Source: Streptomyces sp. NL15-2K (GTDB lineage: Bacteria > Actinomycetota > Actinomycetes > Streptomycetales > Streptomycetaceae). From it: a stretch of DNA of 64,000 bases. The notes below the pieces were generated by a model. That model saw only the letters and a program-made list of their open reading frames with translations. It ran no database searches and was not told the DNA's origin. Shown here piece after piece: positions 51,768 to 60,689 of the stretch (the stretch's first letter is position 1; every line of letters begins with the position of its first letter). The position numbers were made by a program, and so were the translations under genes. The DNA lies in contig NZ_CP130630.1 in the NCBI RefSeq assembly GCF_030551255.1, positions 10,787,001 to 10,851,000 on the forward strand, in the 5' to 3' direction.

Positions 51768-52571
51768 TCAGTCGAGGAGTTCGAGTACCGTCTTGGGCCC
51801 GGCCGCGTTCACGACGTCGTCGGCGGCGGTCAGGTGGCGCTGCCACAGCTTTTCGGCCTCGTCCGCCTTGCCGGACTCGATCAGGCCCACCAGTCGCACA
51901 TGCGCCCGGTGGCCCTTGAGGGCCTGCGCCTTCCGGGTCCCGGAGTCGGTGGCGGCCGCGGTGTACGAGGCGTTGGCCCGGTCGATGATGTTGCGCACCA
52001 TGCCGCACAGCAGGGCCAGGGTCTGGTTGCCGGTGAGTTCCACCAGCAGGGCGTGGAAAGTGTCCTGCGCCTCCACCAGGGCGAGCGGGTCGTCCAGGAC
52101 GGCCTTCTCGGCGGCCACCGCGTCGCGCAGTCGCTTGATGTCGCCGGCCGTGTGCTTGGTGGCGAGCGTGCGCGCGCAGGGCGGCTCGATGAGGGCTGCC
52201 GCGCGGTGGAGGTCGCCAAGGGTGGTGCCGCGGTACTCAAGGATCAGGCCGGCGAAGCGGGCGGCGACGTCCGCGCCGGGCGCGCTCACCCGGGCGCCGC
52301 CGTGGGCCCCGCGGCGCACCGTGATCAGGGACTCCGACTCCAGGACGCGGAAGGCCTCGCGCAGGGTCGGCCGCGAGATGCCGAACTGCTCCATCAGCCC
52401 CGACTCCGGGGGCAGTGCGTCACCGGGCTTCAGCTCACCCCGTACGATCTGGCGGCGCAGGTGTGCGGCGACAAGTTCGGCGGTCTTCGGTACGCGCACC
52501 TGGCGCCCGACGCGGCCGCGCGAGGGTGCGGGCACGGTCGCCGTCTCTGCTGCGCGGGCTGCCTCGGCCAC
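51768..52571 (-). CDS. FadR-type GntR-family regulator (FCD domain)
   Basis: 267 residues. N-terminal winged helix LRRQIVRGELKPGDALPPES and GISRPTLREAFRVLESE, then an all-helical FCD domain with metal-binding candidates (D in DLHRAAALIE, H in TFHALLVELTGN and H in RHLTAADD region). GntR/FCD regulators respond to organic acids or acyl derivatives. GAGGAG lies before the GTG start. It is divergent from the enoyl-CoA hydratase gene, which it probably controls. Confidence 0.88.
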   Translation of the reverse strand: MAEAARAAETATVPAPSRGRVGRQVRVPKTAELVAAHLRRQIVRGELKPGDALPPESGLMEQFGISRPTLREAFRVLESESLITVRRGAHGGARVSAPGADVAARFAGLILEYRGTTLGDLHRAAALIEPPCARTLATKHTAGDIKRLRDAVAAEKAVLDDPLALVEAQDTFHALLVELTGNQTLALLCGMVRNIIDRANASYTAAATDSGTRKAQALKGHRAHVRLVGLIESGKADEAEKLWQRHLTAADDVVNAAGPKTVLELLD

Positions 52572-52674
52572 GATGCTCTCCTCATGGATATAGCTAAATG
52601 AATCGTCTTAGTGCATCGAAGGTACCAGGCCAAAGGATTGGTGAATCCTCACCGAGCTCACCGACGACGGGGTC

Positions 52675-53625
52675 ATGCTGCTCACCCTGAACCGGCCCGA
52701 GCGGCACAACGCCTGGACGCTGGAGATGGAACTGCTCTACAACGAGCTGTTCGACCGGGCGGAGACGGATCCACGGGTACGGGCCGTGGTGCTCACCGGT
52801 GCCGGACGCGGATTCTGCCCGGGGATGGACATGAGCGTGCTGGACGGGGCATCGTCCGGCGCCCGCCCGTGGCCGACCGGCCAGCTGTCTCCGCGCACCC
52901 GCCCCCTGTCCTTCCCGAAGCCCGTCGTGGCGGCCGTCAACGGCGCCTGCGCGGGTATCGAGTTCAACCAGGCACTGATGTGCGACGTCCGGTTCGCCGT
53001 GCCGCACGCCAAGTTCGCCGCCGCCTTCAGCGCACGCGGACTCGTGGCCGACGACGGGGTGTCCTGGCTCCTGCCGCGGCTGATCGGCTACGGCAACGCC
53101 GGCGATCTGCTGCTGTCCTCGCGCCGGATCACCGGGACGGAAGCCCTGGCGATGGGCCTGGTCAACCGCCTGGCCGAGCCGGAGGAACTGCTCCCGGCGG
53201 CGCTGGCGCACGCGACCGAACTGGCGCGCTCGGCGAGCCCGTACGCGATGTCCCTCATCAAGCGGCAGCTCGCCGAGGACCAGACGAGGACCTTCACCGA
53301 GAGCCGCGACCACGCGGCCGCCCTCCTGGCCACGGCGAAGCGCGCACCGGACTACCGCGAGGGTGTGCTCAGCTTCGTCGAGCGGCGGCAGCCGGAGTTC
53401 GCGCGGCTGGGGGAGACCGCGTCGGAGTCGGCGGAGGCCGCGTCATGCCCGGCGCCGAACTCCCGCTGCACCGTCGTACGATCACCGGCACCGCCCACGA
53501 GGAGGACGGCGACGAGATGTCGGTCGAGGCGGCACTGCGCGACGAGCGCGCCTGGGCTGAGCCGTCGGCGGGTGTCGTCCACCGGATGGTGCTCGCGGTG
53601 CGCATCCGTCTCGCGGACATGGTGA
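52675..53625 (+). CDS. Enoyl-CoA hydratase/isomerase family protein, damaged 5' end
   Basis: Crotonase fold: LLTLNRPERHNAWTLEM, oxyanion-hole segments GAGRGFCPGMDMSVLDG and AAVNGACAGIEFNQALMCDV, and GLVADDGVSWLLPRLIG. The frame upstream of ATG 52675 still encodes LTELTDDGV, typical N-terminal residues, but has a stop at 52642. The only good ribosome-binding site (AAGGA) serves a GTG at 52641 in another frame, so a one-base change seems to have hit the start. The native C-terminus is probably near FARLGETASESAEAA; beyond it the frame overlaps the DUF2889 gene by 181 bases. Confidence 0.75.
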   Translation: MLLTLNRPERHNAWTLEMELLYNELFDRAETDPRVRAVVLTGAGRGFCPGMDMSVLDGASSGARPWPTGQLSPRTRPLSFPKPVVAAVNGACAGIEFNQALMCDVRFAVPHAKFAAAFSARGLVADDGVSWLLPRLIGYGNAGDLLLSSRRITGTEALAMGLVNRLAEPEELLPAALAHATELARSASPYAMSLIKRQLAEDQTRTFTESRDHAAALLATAKRAPDYREGVLSFVERRQPEFARLGETASESAEAASCPAPNSRCTVVRSPAPPTRRTATRCRSRRHCATSAPGLSRRRVSSTGWCSRCASVSRTW

Positions 53626-53936
53626 TCGTGGCCGCCGACGCGGACATGCGGGACTTCCCGCACGCCGAATGCCCCTTCATCACCCCGGTCTTCGACGGCC
53701 TGGCCGGACTCAGTGTCGCCGCCGGATACAACCGGGCGATCCAGGAGCGGTTCCGCGGTGTGTCCGGCTGCACGCACCTCTACGAGCCGGCCCGCGCACT
53801 CGGCCCCGCGGTCGTGCAGGCGGCCATCTCGGCGGGCGCGCGCAGTCGTGAGGCCGGAGGGCCGTCCGCCGCCGAGGCGGGCGCCGTGAGCGACGGCCTT
53901 CGGTCGGTAGCCGGTGTCGGCCCCAGGCCTTGGTAA
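53445..53936 (+). CDS. DUF2889 protein, 3' end replaced
   Basis: 163 residues matching DUF2889: ELPLHRRTITGTAHEED, MVLAVRIRLADMVIVAADAD, FPHAECPFITPVFDGLAGLS and GVSGCTHLYEPARALG. Found beside acyl-CoA-metabolism genes in actinobacteria; function unknown. After about residue 145 the frame runs into an IS5-type transposase remnant (DGLRSVAGVGPRPW is antisense to it), so the natural C-terminus is missing or altered. Confidence 0.7.
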   Translation: MPGAELPLHRRTITGTAHEEDGDEMSVEAALRDERAWAEPSAGVVHRMVLAVRIRLADMVIVAADADMRDFPHAECPFITPVFDGLAGLSVAAGYNRAIQERFRGVSGCTHLYEPARALGPAVVQAAISAGARSREAGGPSAAEAGAVSDGLRSVAGVGPRPW

Positions 53937-54125
53937 CGCGAGGGTTCGCGGCGGCGATGCGGGAGAGCACGTGGATGCCGCCTGCGTTGTCGGAGACGCT
54001 GGCGGCTGTCACCCGGACGGCCAGCAGCAGGCCGAGGGTGTCCACGCCGAGATGTCGCTTGCGGCCCGCGATTTTCTTGCCGGCGTCAATGACCTCGTCG
54101 GTGTCCCGCTCATCCCACACGTGAT
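53918..54125 (-). pseudogene. IS5-family transposase fragment
   Basis: Minus strand reads VWDERDTDEVIDAGKKIAGR and then KRHLGVDTLGLLLAVRVTAA, followed by SVSDNAGG. This is the central segment of IS5-group transposases (between the first and second catalytic residues). Truncated on both sides; fused to the DUF2889 3' end. Confidence 0.75.
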
Positions 54126-54257
54126 CGAAAAGGGCCCGGCCGAGACGAGCGCCGGGTGTCCTCACCGGAATCTCAGGTTGCGGCGGGGTATTCAGGGTTA
54201 ACCCACGCAAAAGGTGCATTATGTACGCGCACTATCGACATCTCAGGAGGGCGTGCC

Positions 54258-55220
54258 GTGGGCGTTGCACACACATCGAACGGGTCCGGGCAGTGGTCAC
54301 GGCGGGGTGTCCTCGCCGCGCTCGGTGCGGTGCCGGCCGTTGTCCTGACCGGCCGCAGCGGCTCGGCGAACGCCTCGGAAGGCGCCCCTCGGAAGACCGC
54401 GAGCTCCACCACCAAGTCGCGCACGAAAACCTTCGTCGGCCACGTCACCCCAGAGGCCGGCTGCACGTCCGGCGTCGGCATGCCCGTGTCGATCAACTTC
54501 ACGCACAGGGTCACGAACAAGGCCGCCGTCGAAGAGGCGATCACGGTGACCGCCGAACCCGCGGTCGAGGTGGTCGGTCACTGGTTCAGCGACACCCGGC
54601 TCGACTTCCGGCCGGAGACCTACTGGGCGTCCGGCACGACGATCAGGCTCAACCTGCGACTGAAGGACGTCGAGGGCGCGGCCGGCGTCCACGGGGTCCA
54701 GTGCGAGGACGTCACCTTCCACATCGGGCGCGAGCAGATCAGCACCATCGACCTCGACAGCATGGAGATGACCGTCATGCGGGAGGGTGCGACCGTCGCC
54801 ACCTATCCCGTCACCGGCGGCGACGCGGACCACCCCACCTGGTCCGGGATCATGGTGATCAGCGAACGGCGCAAGCAGACCCGCATGAAGTCCTCCACGG
54901 TCGGCCTCGGCGACGAGTACGACATCCCGGACGTCCCGCACGCCCAGCGGCTGACCACATCCGGCACCTTCATCCACGGCAACTACTGGGCCTCCCGCTC
55001 CGCCTTCGGACACGAGAACACCAGCCATGGCTGCGTCGGCCTGTGCGACGCCAAGGGGGGAAACGACCGCTCCAAGGACGGCTACAAGTTCTACGAGAGC
55101 TCGATGCTCGGCGACGTCGTCATCGTGGAGAACTCGGGCGAGGAGACCGTCGATGCGGCCAACGGTCTCAACGGCTGGAACCTGTCGTGGGAGGAATGGA
55201 AGGAGGGGAGTGCGCTTTAG
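54258..55220 (+). CDS. L,D-transpeptidase (YkuD) with N-terminal Ig-like domain
   Basis: 320 residues. Tat-like signal with SRRGVLAALGAVPAVVLTG (no lipobox cysteine). A bacterial Ig-like domain (about 75-175, VSINFTHRVTNKAAVEEAIT) precedes the YkuD catalytic domain with the motifs FIHGNYW and SHGCVGL, whose cysteine is the nucleophile that makes 3-3 peptidoglycan cross-links. Typical actinobacterial Ldt; beta-lactam (penicillin)-insensitive cross-linking is expected. The GTG at 54258 has AGGAGG seven bases before it. Confidence 0.92.
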   Translation: MGVAHTSNGSGQWSRRGVLAALGAVPAVVLTGRSGSANASEGAPRKTASSTTKSRTKTFVGHVTPEAGCTSGVGMPVSINFTHRVTNKAAVEEAITVTAEPAVEVVGHWFSDTRLDFRPETYWASGTTIRLNLRLKDVEGAAGVHGVQCEDVTFHIGREQISTIDLDSMEMTVMREGATVATYPVTGGDADHPTWSGIMVISERRKQTRMKSSTVGLGDEYDIPDVPHAQRLTTSGTFIHGNYWASRSAFGHENTSHGCVGLCDAKGGNDRSKDGYKFYESSMLGDVVIVENSGEETVDAANGLNGWNLSWEEWKEGSAL

Positions 55221-55469
55221 AAGGGACTTCACGCAGCGGATGGTTGGCCGCGGTGAACTGACGGCGGCCATGACGAGCGGCTCTGATCCACTCCTTGTGG
55301 CCGTGTGACGTTGCGTTACGGACCGCTGATCGGTTGACCGTTCGTGTGGATGCAGCGTGCTCTGTACCTGCCGTCGCGGCGCGGCCGGGTGAGCCGGCAG
55401 ACATCCGCGCCGGCCCCGGCCGGGCGCCTCGCGGCCCGGCCGGCCGCGAACCTGTCGATCCCGACCGGC

Positions 55470-56075
55470 GCGAAACTCCCTGCTCGGGCTGCTGGGCCAG
55501 CGCCTACGCCGAGGCCGTCCGCGCCGCCTGTCCCGACGCCACGCAGGTCGCAGGCAGGTTTCATCTGTGGAAGAACCTGTGCGAGGCAGTCGAGAAGTGC
55601 GTTGGCGAACATCGCAAGTATCTGGCAGAGCCCTCGGAGGACACGACCGCCGACAAGCGATCAAGCGACGCGAGCGCCACGCCGCGGTGCATGCCCTCTA
55701 CGACAAGGGCGTGCAGATCGAGCTGATTGCCAAGACCCTCGGGCTCGACCGCAAGACCGTGCGACGCTACGCACACGCCGCCACCCCCGACGATGCCTCC
55801 CGCGGAACCGGCTCCCCGCCGCTACGGCCAAATCCACGCCTACTCGCTTTATCTGTACCGGCGTTGGAACGAGGGGCCGCACGGATGCGGCACGGCTTCA
55901 TGCGGAGATCGTCGAGCTCGGCCACTGCGACAGTAAGCGGACCGTCCGCCGTCGCCTGCAACAGATCCGGGTCGGCGAGAGCAACGCGCTCAAGCGCAAG
56001 CAACTCCTGGCCCGCTGCCCGGAATTGGCAGCAGTCACCGACTGCGTGCGCGCCTTCGCCCAGAGGATGACGTAG
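55470..56075 (+). pseudogene. ISL3-family transposase remnant
   Basis: Pieces in three frames follow the order of an ISL3 transposase: ASAYAEAVRAACPDATQVAG RFHLWKNLCEAVEKCVGEHR (catalytic core), then RERHAAVHALYDKGVQIELI with GLDRKTVRRYAHA (helix-turn-helix), then RTDAARLHAEIVELGHCDSK and CVRAFAQRMT near the C-terminal helical insert. Frameshifts and lost segments make it inactive. The 250 bases upstream hold no other gene. Confidence 0.7.
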
Positions 56076-56301
56076 CGCCGCGGCAGCGACCTCCGCAGCT
56101 GGCTCACCCGTGCCGATCACACCGGGCCGAAGCCACCGCGGACTGAGCATCGTCACCCTCTGCGACCGGACCACAGCAAGTGGGTCAGAGCCCATCTCGA
56201 TGGGCCATCGGGGCGAACTCCTGGTCGCATACAGGGAGAACGAAATTACTTTTGTCAGAATGTATGCCGATATACCCCATCCATGACCCGAGGATGCAGC
56301 A

Positions 56302-57411
56302 GTGACCAGCACTCTTCGTACGGGCAGCACCGACAGTGAGCGAGGACTGCCGATGGCGCAGGTGGACACGGCGGAAACCGGGCAGGCCAGCCTCCGCCGG
56401 GACACCGGCTCCGGTACCTGGCGCCCGGGCATCCGGCGGGTGCTCCGCATCGGCTTCCGGCCGGGGCCGTGGAAGCGCGGCCTGGTGCTCGCGGCGCTGG
56501 CGGTGCTGCTGGGCCTGTTCATGCTGCTGCACGCGAAGATCCCGAACCGGATCGGGAACCTCGGCAGCCTGGCGGAGACCGTCCTGCCGTGGCTCGGCCT
56601 GTTCATCCCGGTGCTGCTGGCCAGGGCGGTGTGGCGCCGCTCCGCCTCCGCGGTGGTCGCGCTGCTGCTGCCGGTCCTGGTGTGGCTGAACCTCTTCGGC
56701 GGGCTGCTCGGCGACAAGTCCCACCCGGGCGGCGACCTCACCGTGGCCAGCCACAACGTCGGTGCCGGCAACCCCGACCCGGTCGGCACCGCCCGCGACC
56801 TGGCCGCCTCCGGCGCGGACGTGCTGGCCCTGGAGGAGATCACCCCGCAGGCGAAGCCGCTGTACGAGGAGGGTCTGGCGAAGGCGTACCCGTACCACAC
56901 GGTGCGGGGCACGGTCGGGCTGTGGAGCAAGCTGCCGCTGTCGGACACCCAGCCGGTCGACATCAAGCTGGACTTCGGGCCGCTGGCGGACACGATGGAC
57001 TCGAACCGGGCGCTGCGCACCACGGCGGCCACGGATCAGGGTCCGCTGGCGGTGTATGTGGCCCACCTGGGGTCCGCACGGGTGAATGCCAGGGCGGGCT
57101 TTTGGACAGACTCGCGGGACACCAGCGCGCAGGCGCTCGGCAAGGCCATCGCCGCCGAGCGCAATGAGCGGGTGGTGCTGCTCGGCGACCTGAACGGCAC
57201 CATGGACGACCGCGCGTTCGCCGACATCACCTCGCAGCTGCGCTCGGCCCAGGACACGGCCGGGGATGGCTTCGGCTTCACCTGGCCGGCAAAGTTCCCG
57301 GTGGTGCGGATCGACCAGATCCTGGTTCGCGGCGTGAAGCCGGAAAGCTCGTGGTCGCTGCCGGCCACCGGCAGCGACCACCTGCCGGTGGCGGCCGGAA
57401 TCAGCTGGTGA
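56302..57411 (+). CDS. Membrane-anchored endonuclease/exonuclease/phosphatase-family protein
   Basis: 369 residues. After a 45-residue cytoplasmic start come three hydrophobic helices (about 55-75, 85-105, 112-128). The EEP domain faces outward: VASHNVGAGN, LALEEI (metal-binding glutamate), VVLLGDLNGTMDD and GSDHLPVAAGI with the catalytic histidine. The family hydrolyses phosphodiesters of DNA, lipids or sphingomyelin; the substrate here is unknown. The GTG at 56302 has a GAGGA eight to ten bases upstream; ATG 56353 is an alternative. Not linked to the preceding transposase remnant. Confidence 0.85.
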   Translation: MTSTLRTGSTDSERGLPMAQVDTAETGQASLRRDTGSGTWRPGIRRVLRIGFRPGPWKRGLVLAALAVLLGLFMLLHAKIPNRIGNLGSLAETVLPWLGLFIPVLLARAVWRRSASAVVALLLPVLVWLNLFGGLLGDKSHPGGDLTVASHNVGAGNPDPVGTARDLAASGADVLALEEITPQAKPLYEEGLAKAYPYHTVRGTVGLWSKLPLSDTQPVDIKLDFGPLADTMDSNRALRTTAATDQGPLAVYVAHLGSARVNARAGFWTDSRDTSAQALGKAIAAERNERVVLLGDLNGTMDDRAFADITSQLRSAQDTAGDGFGFTWPAKFPVVRIDQILVRGVKPESSWSLPATGSDHLPVAAGISW

Positions 57412-57513
57412 ACATGGCGTAAAGCCTCCGGATCAGTCCCGCGCCTCTCGCAGGATCTGCTGTCGCAGATCAAGCCGCGTCCCGGGCATCCGCACCCGGG
57501 GCGCACGTTCGCG

Positions 57514-58893
57514 TCAGGCCCAGCAGCCGTTCACGGTCGCGGCGAGGCCGTCCATCGCGTCCTTGACGGCGCTGCCGTCGGCCGTGGAGCCGTTCTCCAC
57601 GAAGGAGAAGACCTTCCACCGGCCGTCCTTGCCCTGGGTCAGGCCGCTCAGTGCGATGGCGCCGGTGAGGGTGCCGGTCTTCGCGTGCACCTTGCCGAGG
57701 GCGCACCGCGAGTTCGCGTCGTCGAAGCGGCCCCACTCCGGGCCGAGAGTGCTGCCGGCCTCGCCCGCGACCGGGAGGCCGTCACGGATCGAGCTCAGCC
57801 GGTGCTCATAGCGCTCCTCAGTCAGCAGGTCGAGGATCTCCGCCAGGGTCCGGGCCGGGATGCGGTTGGCACGGGAGAGGCCGCTCCCGTCGTACATCTC
57901 GAAGTTCTCCAGCGACACTCCGTACCGCCGGCTCAGCACATCGCGTACGACCGCCGTGCCGCTCTCGAACGTGGCGGGCCGCCCGGCGCGCAGCGCGGTC
58001 ATCCGCAGCAGGGTCTCGGCGATGTTGTTGTCGCTGACCTTGATCATGTGGTGGACGATGTCCGACAGCTTGGCGGACTTGTGGCGGGCCACCGGTACGT
58101 CGGTGATGTCTGCCGTCCGGCGTGTGACCTCGCCGTCCACGGTGATGCCGTCGGCGGCGAGTTGCTTGGCGAGGACCTGTCCGGCGTCGATCGAGGTGTC
58201 GTTGACGCCGTGTCCGTCAACGGCGAGGGCGCGGACCGGAGCGACGGTGTCGGGGTAGTAGCCGTCGTTCCAGCCGGGGGCCAGGGTCGGTTCGGGGAAG
58301 AGGCTGTCGTCCACGGCGACCTTCACGCCGGTGAGGCCCGCGGCCTTCAGCCCGGCCACCGCGTCCTTGGCCATTGCGCCGAGATCGGCGCTGGTCAGGG
58401 TTCGGTCGCCGCCGCCGACGAGGGTGAGGGTGCCGTCGCCGTAGACGACGTTCGTCTTGAACCGGTGGTTCGGGCCGAGCACGGTCAGGGCGGCGGTCGC
58501 GGTGGCAAGCTTGGTGTTGGATGCCGGCGTCAGCGCGGTGGCGCTGTTGTGGTCCCAGACGGTGCCGTCCGACTCGGCGTCCAGCACCACGCCGCTGACG
58601 TTGCCGCCCAGGCGCTCGTCGAGGACGCGGGTGTCGAGGTTCGCGGCGACAGCTTGGTCGGCGGAGTCGAGGCCTTCGTTCGTGTCCCCGGCCGTGCCGG
58701 GGTTCGTCGCGGTGGTGTTCCCGTCGGCGGCGAAGGCCGAGGGGCCGACGAGCGCCACCGACGCGACGGGCACGGCCATGGCCAGGACCAGGGCGCGGCG
58801 GGCGCCCGCGCCGAACTGTTTCCGCTTGCGGTGCCCGTGGCGACCGTTCGGCGTGAAGGCGGGCGGGGGCACGACTTCGGTTCTGTGATTCAT
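57514..58893 (-). CDS. dacB: D-alanyl-D-alanine carboxypeptidase/endopeptidase (PBP4, peptidase S13)
   Basis: 459 residues. Signal peptide about residues 1-55 (basic KRKQFGAGARR, hydrophobic core, cut near AFAADG). Penicillin-binding-protein motifs in order: SxxK as PASNTKLATA, SxN as KVSDNNIAE, and KTG as HAKTGTLTG, with the class C inserted domain between the first two. It trims or cleaves peptidoglycan peptides outside the membrane. Convergent with the EEP gene; two small hairpins (around 57460-57477 and 57483-57503) lie between their stops. Confidence 0.92.
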   Translation of the reverse strand: MNHRTEVVPPPAFTPNGRHGHRKRKQFGAGARRALVLAMAVPVASVALVGPSAFAADGNTTATNPGTAGDTNEGLDSADQAVAANLDTRVLDERLGGNVSGVVLDAESDGTVWDHNSATALTPASNTKLATATAALTVLGPNHRFKTNVVYGDGTLTLVGGGDRTLTSADLGAMAKDAVAGLKAAGLTGVKVAVDDSLFPEPTLAPGWNDGYYPDTVAPVRALAVDGHGVNDTSIDAGQVLAKQLAADGITVDGEVTRRTADITDVPVARHKSAKLSDIVHHMIKVSDNNIAETLLRMTALRAGRPATFESGTAVVRDVLSRRYGVSLENFEMYDGSGLSRANRIPARTLAEILDLLTEERYEHRLSSIRDGLPVAGEAGSTLGPEWGRFDDANSRCALGKVHAKTGTLTGAIALSGLTQGKDGRWKVFSFVENGSTADGSAVKDAMDGLAATVNGCWA

Positions 58894-58989
58894 GGGGGGA
58901 CTTTCCGTGATGTGCGGCGGCGGAAGGACAAGCCGACGTAGGGGAGAAGGGTTTGGCCCTGTGGCGCGAAATGATCAGTGCCGCACAAG

Positions 58990-59150
58990 TGGTCACATGA
59001 ACCCCATGGCCCACGAATGGATCCGTTTCTGCCGTCCGGAAGTCGGCACCCGCGTGCCCGGTCTCCTCCGCCAGAGCCCAGCCGTTCTTCCGCTGCAACG
59101 GCGCCACCAGCCCCGCATGTGAGCCGGCGCCGACTGCCGCGGCACTAGCC
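58990..59150 (-). pseudogene. IS701-family transposase N-terminal remnant
   Basis: In the 375-base gap between dacB and the IS630 element the minus strand reads LQRKNGWALAEETGHAGADF, which resembles the conserved RKNGWxLAE stretch near the N-terminus of IS701-type transposases. Nothing else of the enzyme is visible; the rest of the gap has no gene. Confidence 0.4.
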
Positions 59151-59229
59151 GCTCCGCGGCAGCGGCCGATGTCACAGCCTCCTCCGCCGGCAGCTGGACG
59201 CACCCCGCTCACCGGCGTTGACGGGGCGC

Positions 59230-59266
59230 CGCCGATTTCCTGCGACCTGATCCGCCGGACAGGCCC
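59230..59266. repeat. Palindrome-ended miniature repeat, copy 2 (right end)
   Basis: CGCCGATTTCC then GACCTGATCC, ending TGATCCGCCGGACAGGCC (59248-59265). That terminus is the exact reverse complement of 10503-10520. Similarity to copy 1 extends left to about 59207. The IS630 element is inserted at the TA directly after it. Confidence 0.5.
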
Positions 59267-59268
59267 TA

Positions 59269-60689
59269 GTGTCCTGCGCCAGAAATAGTGAGGCTAAGTG
59301 TGTAGGCTGTTTCCATGGCGTCTCGGGGTCCTCGTGCTGTCGAAGTCGTGCTGTCTGCCGAGGAGCGGACGGAGCTGGCGCGTTGGGCGGGTGGTGCGGT
59401 GTCGGCCCGTGTGGGGGAGCGGGCCCGGATCATTCTGGCCTGTGCGGAGGGAGCGTCAAATACCCGTGCAGCAGCGGACTTCGGGGTATCCACGGAGACG
59501 GTGCGCAAGTGGCGCTCGCGGTTCGTGGCCCGGCGGATGGCGGGCCTGGTGGACGAGCCGCGGCCAGGCCGGCGCAAGCCGGAGCTGGTACTCAGCGAGG
59601 CGGAGCGTGCGGAGCTGACGCGCTGGGCGCGGCGGGCGAAGACCGCGCAATTCCTGGCGCTGCGCGCGAAGATCGTACTGCGGTGCGCGGAAGGCGGGCT
59701 CAACAAGGAGATCGCCGCCGAACTCGGTGTATCGCAGGGAACGGTGAACCGCTGGCGGTCGAGATTCATCCGGCTGCGGCTGGGCGGGCTGATTGACGAG
59801 CCGCGTCCCGGCAGGCCACCCTCGATCCTGCTGGACCAGGTCGAGGACGTGCTCACGGCGACGCTGGAGTCCACCCCGGGCCAGGACACCCACTGGTCGC
59901 GGGCCTCGATGGCGAAGCACTCCGGGCTGTCGAAGTCCACCATCGGACGGATCTGGAAGAAGTTCGACCTCAAGCCGCACCTGCGGGACGCCTTCAAGCT
60001 CTCCACCGACCCGCAGTTCGTCGCGAAAGTCGTCGACGTGGTCGGCCTGTACCACCATCCGCCGGAGAAGGCGGTGGTGCTGTGCGTGGACGAGAAGAGC
60101 CAGATCCAGGCGCTGGACCGCTCGCAGCCGGTGCTGCCGATGATGCCGGGCATGCCCGAGCGGCGCACCCATGACTACTACCGGCACGGCATCACCAGCC
60201 TGTTCGCCGCCTTCAACATCGCCGACGGCACGGTCATATCGGCACTGCACCGCCGCCACCGGGCGATTGAGTTCAAGAAGTTCCTGGTCACGATAGATAA
60301 GAGGGTTCCCGCCGGGCTCGATGTGCACCTGGTGTGTGACAACTACGCCACCCACAACACCCCCGAGATCAAGACCTGGCTCGGCAAGCACCCCCGCTTC
60401 CATGTCCACTTCACTCCGACCGGCTCCTCCTGGATCAACCAGGTCGAGCGATGGTTCGGCCTGCTGACCGACAAGCTCATTCGCCGAGGCGTCCACACCT
60501 CGGTGAAGGCGTTGGAGGATGACATCAGGGCGTGGATCGACTCGTGGAACGAGAACCCCAGGGCCTTCACCTGGACCAAGACCGCCGACGAGATCCTCAA
60601 ATCCCTCGCCGACTACCTCACCAAGGTCACTCCTCTAGCCGGCGATAACCAGCGACAGACTTAAGCCCGTGATTTCAGGCGCAGGACAC
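59269..60689 (+). mobile_element. Complete IS630-family insertion sequence
   Basis: 1,421 bp with inverted ends GTGTCCTGCGCCAGAAAT (left) and, read inward from the right, GTGTCCTGCGCCTGAAAT, one mismatch in 18. It is flanked by TA at 59267-59268 and 60690-60691, the duplicated target dinucleotide expected for IS630/mariner elements. One intact transposase gene. The right junction coincides with the stop codon of the GH4 gene. Confidence 0.92.
59315..60664 (+). CDS. IS630-family transposase with duplicated helix-turn-helix
   Basis: 449 residues, longer than the usual 340-360. The extra length is a tandem duplication of the N-terminal domain: RIILACAEGASNTRAAADFG...LVDEPRPGRR is followed by KIVLRCAEGGLNKEIAAELG...LIDEPRPGRP. 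The catalytic DDE triad is complete: VLCVDEKSQIQALDR, HLVCDNYATH and GSSWINQVERWFG. No frameshift or early stop, so it may be active. Start ATG 59315; the stop is 25 bases before the right end. Confidence 0.93.
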   Translation: MASRGPRAVEVVLSAEERTELARWAGGAVSARVGERARIILACAEGASNTRAAADFGVSTETVRKWRSRFVARRMAGLVDEPRPGRRKPELVLSEAERAELTRWARRAKTAQFLALRAKIVLRCAEGGLNKEIAAELGVSQGTVNRWRSRFIRLRLGGLIDEPRPGRPPSILLDQVEDVLTATLESTPGQDTHWSRASMAKHSGLSKSTIGRIWKKFDLKPHLRDAFKLSTDPQFVAKVVDVVGLYHHPPEKAVVLCVDEKSQIQALDRSQPVLPMMPGMPERRTHDYYRHGITSLFAAFNIADGTVISALHRRHRAIEFKKFLVTIDKRVPAGLDVHLVCDNYATHNTPEIKTWLGKHPRFHVHFTPTGSSWINQVERWFGLLTDKLIRRGVHTSVKALEDDIRAWIDSWNENPRAFTWTKTADEILKSLADYLTKVTPLAGDNQRQT

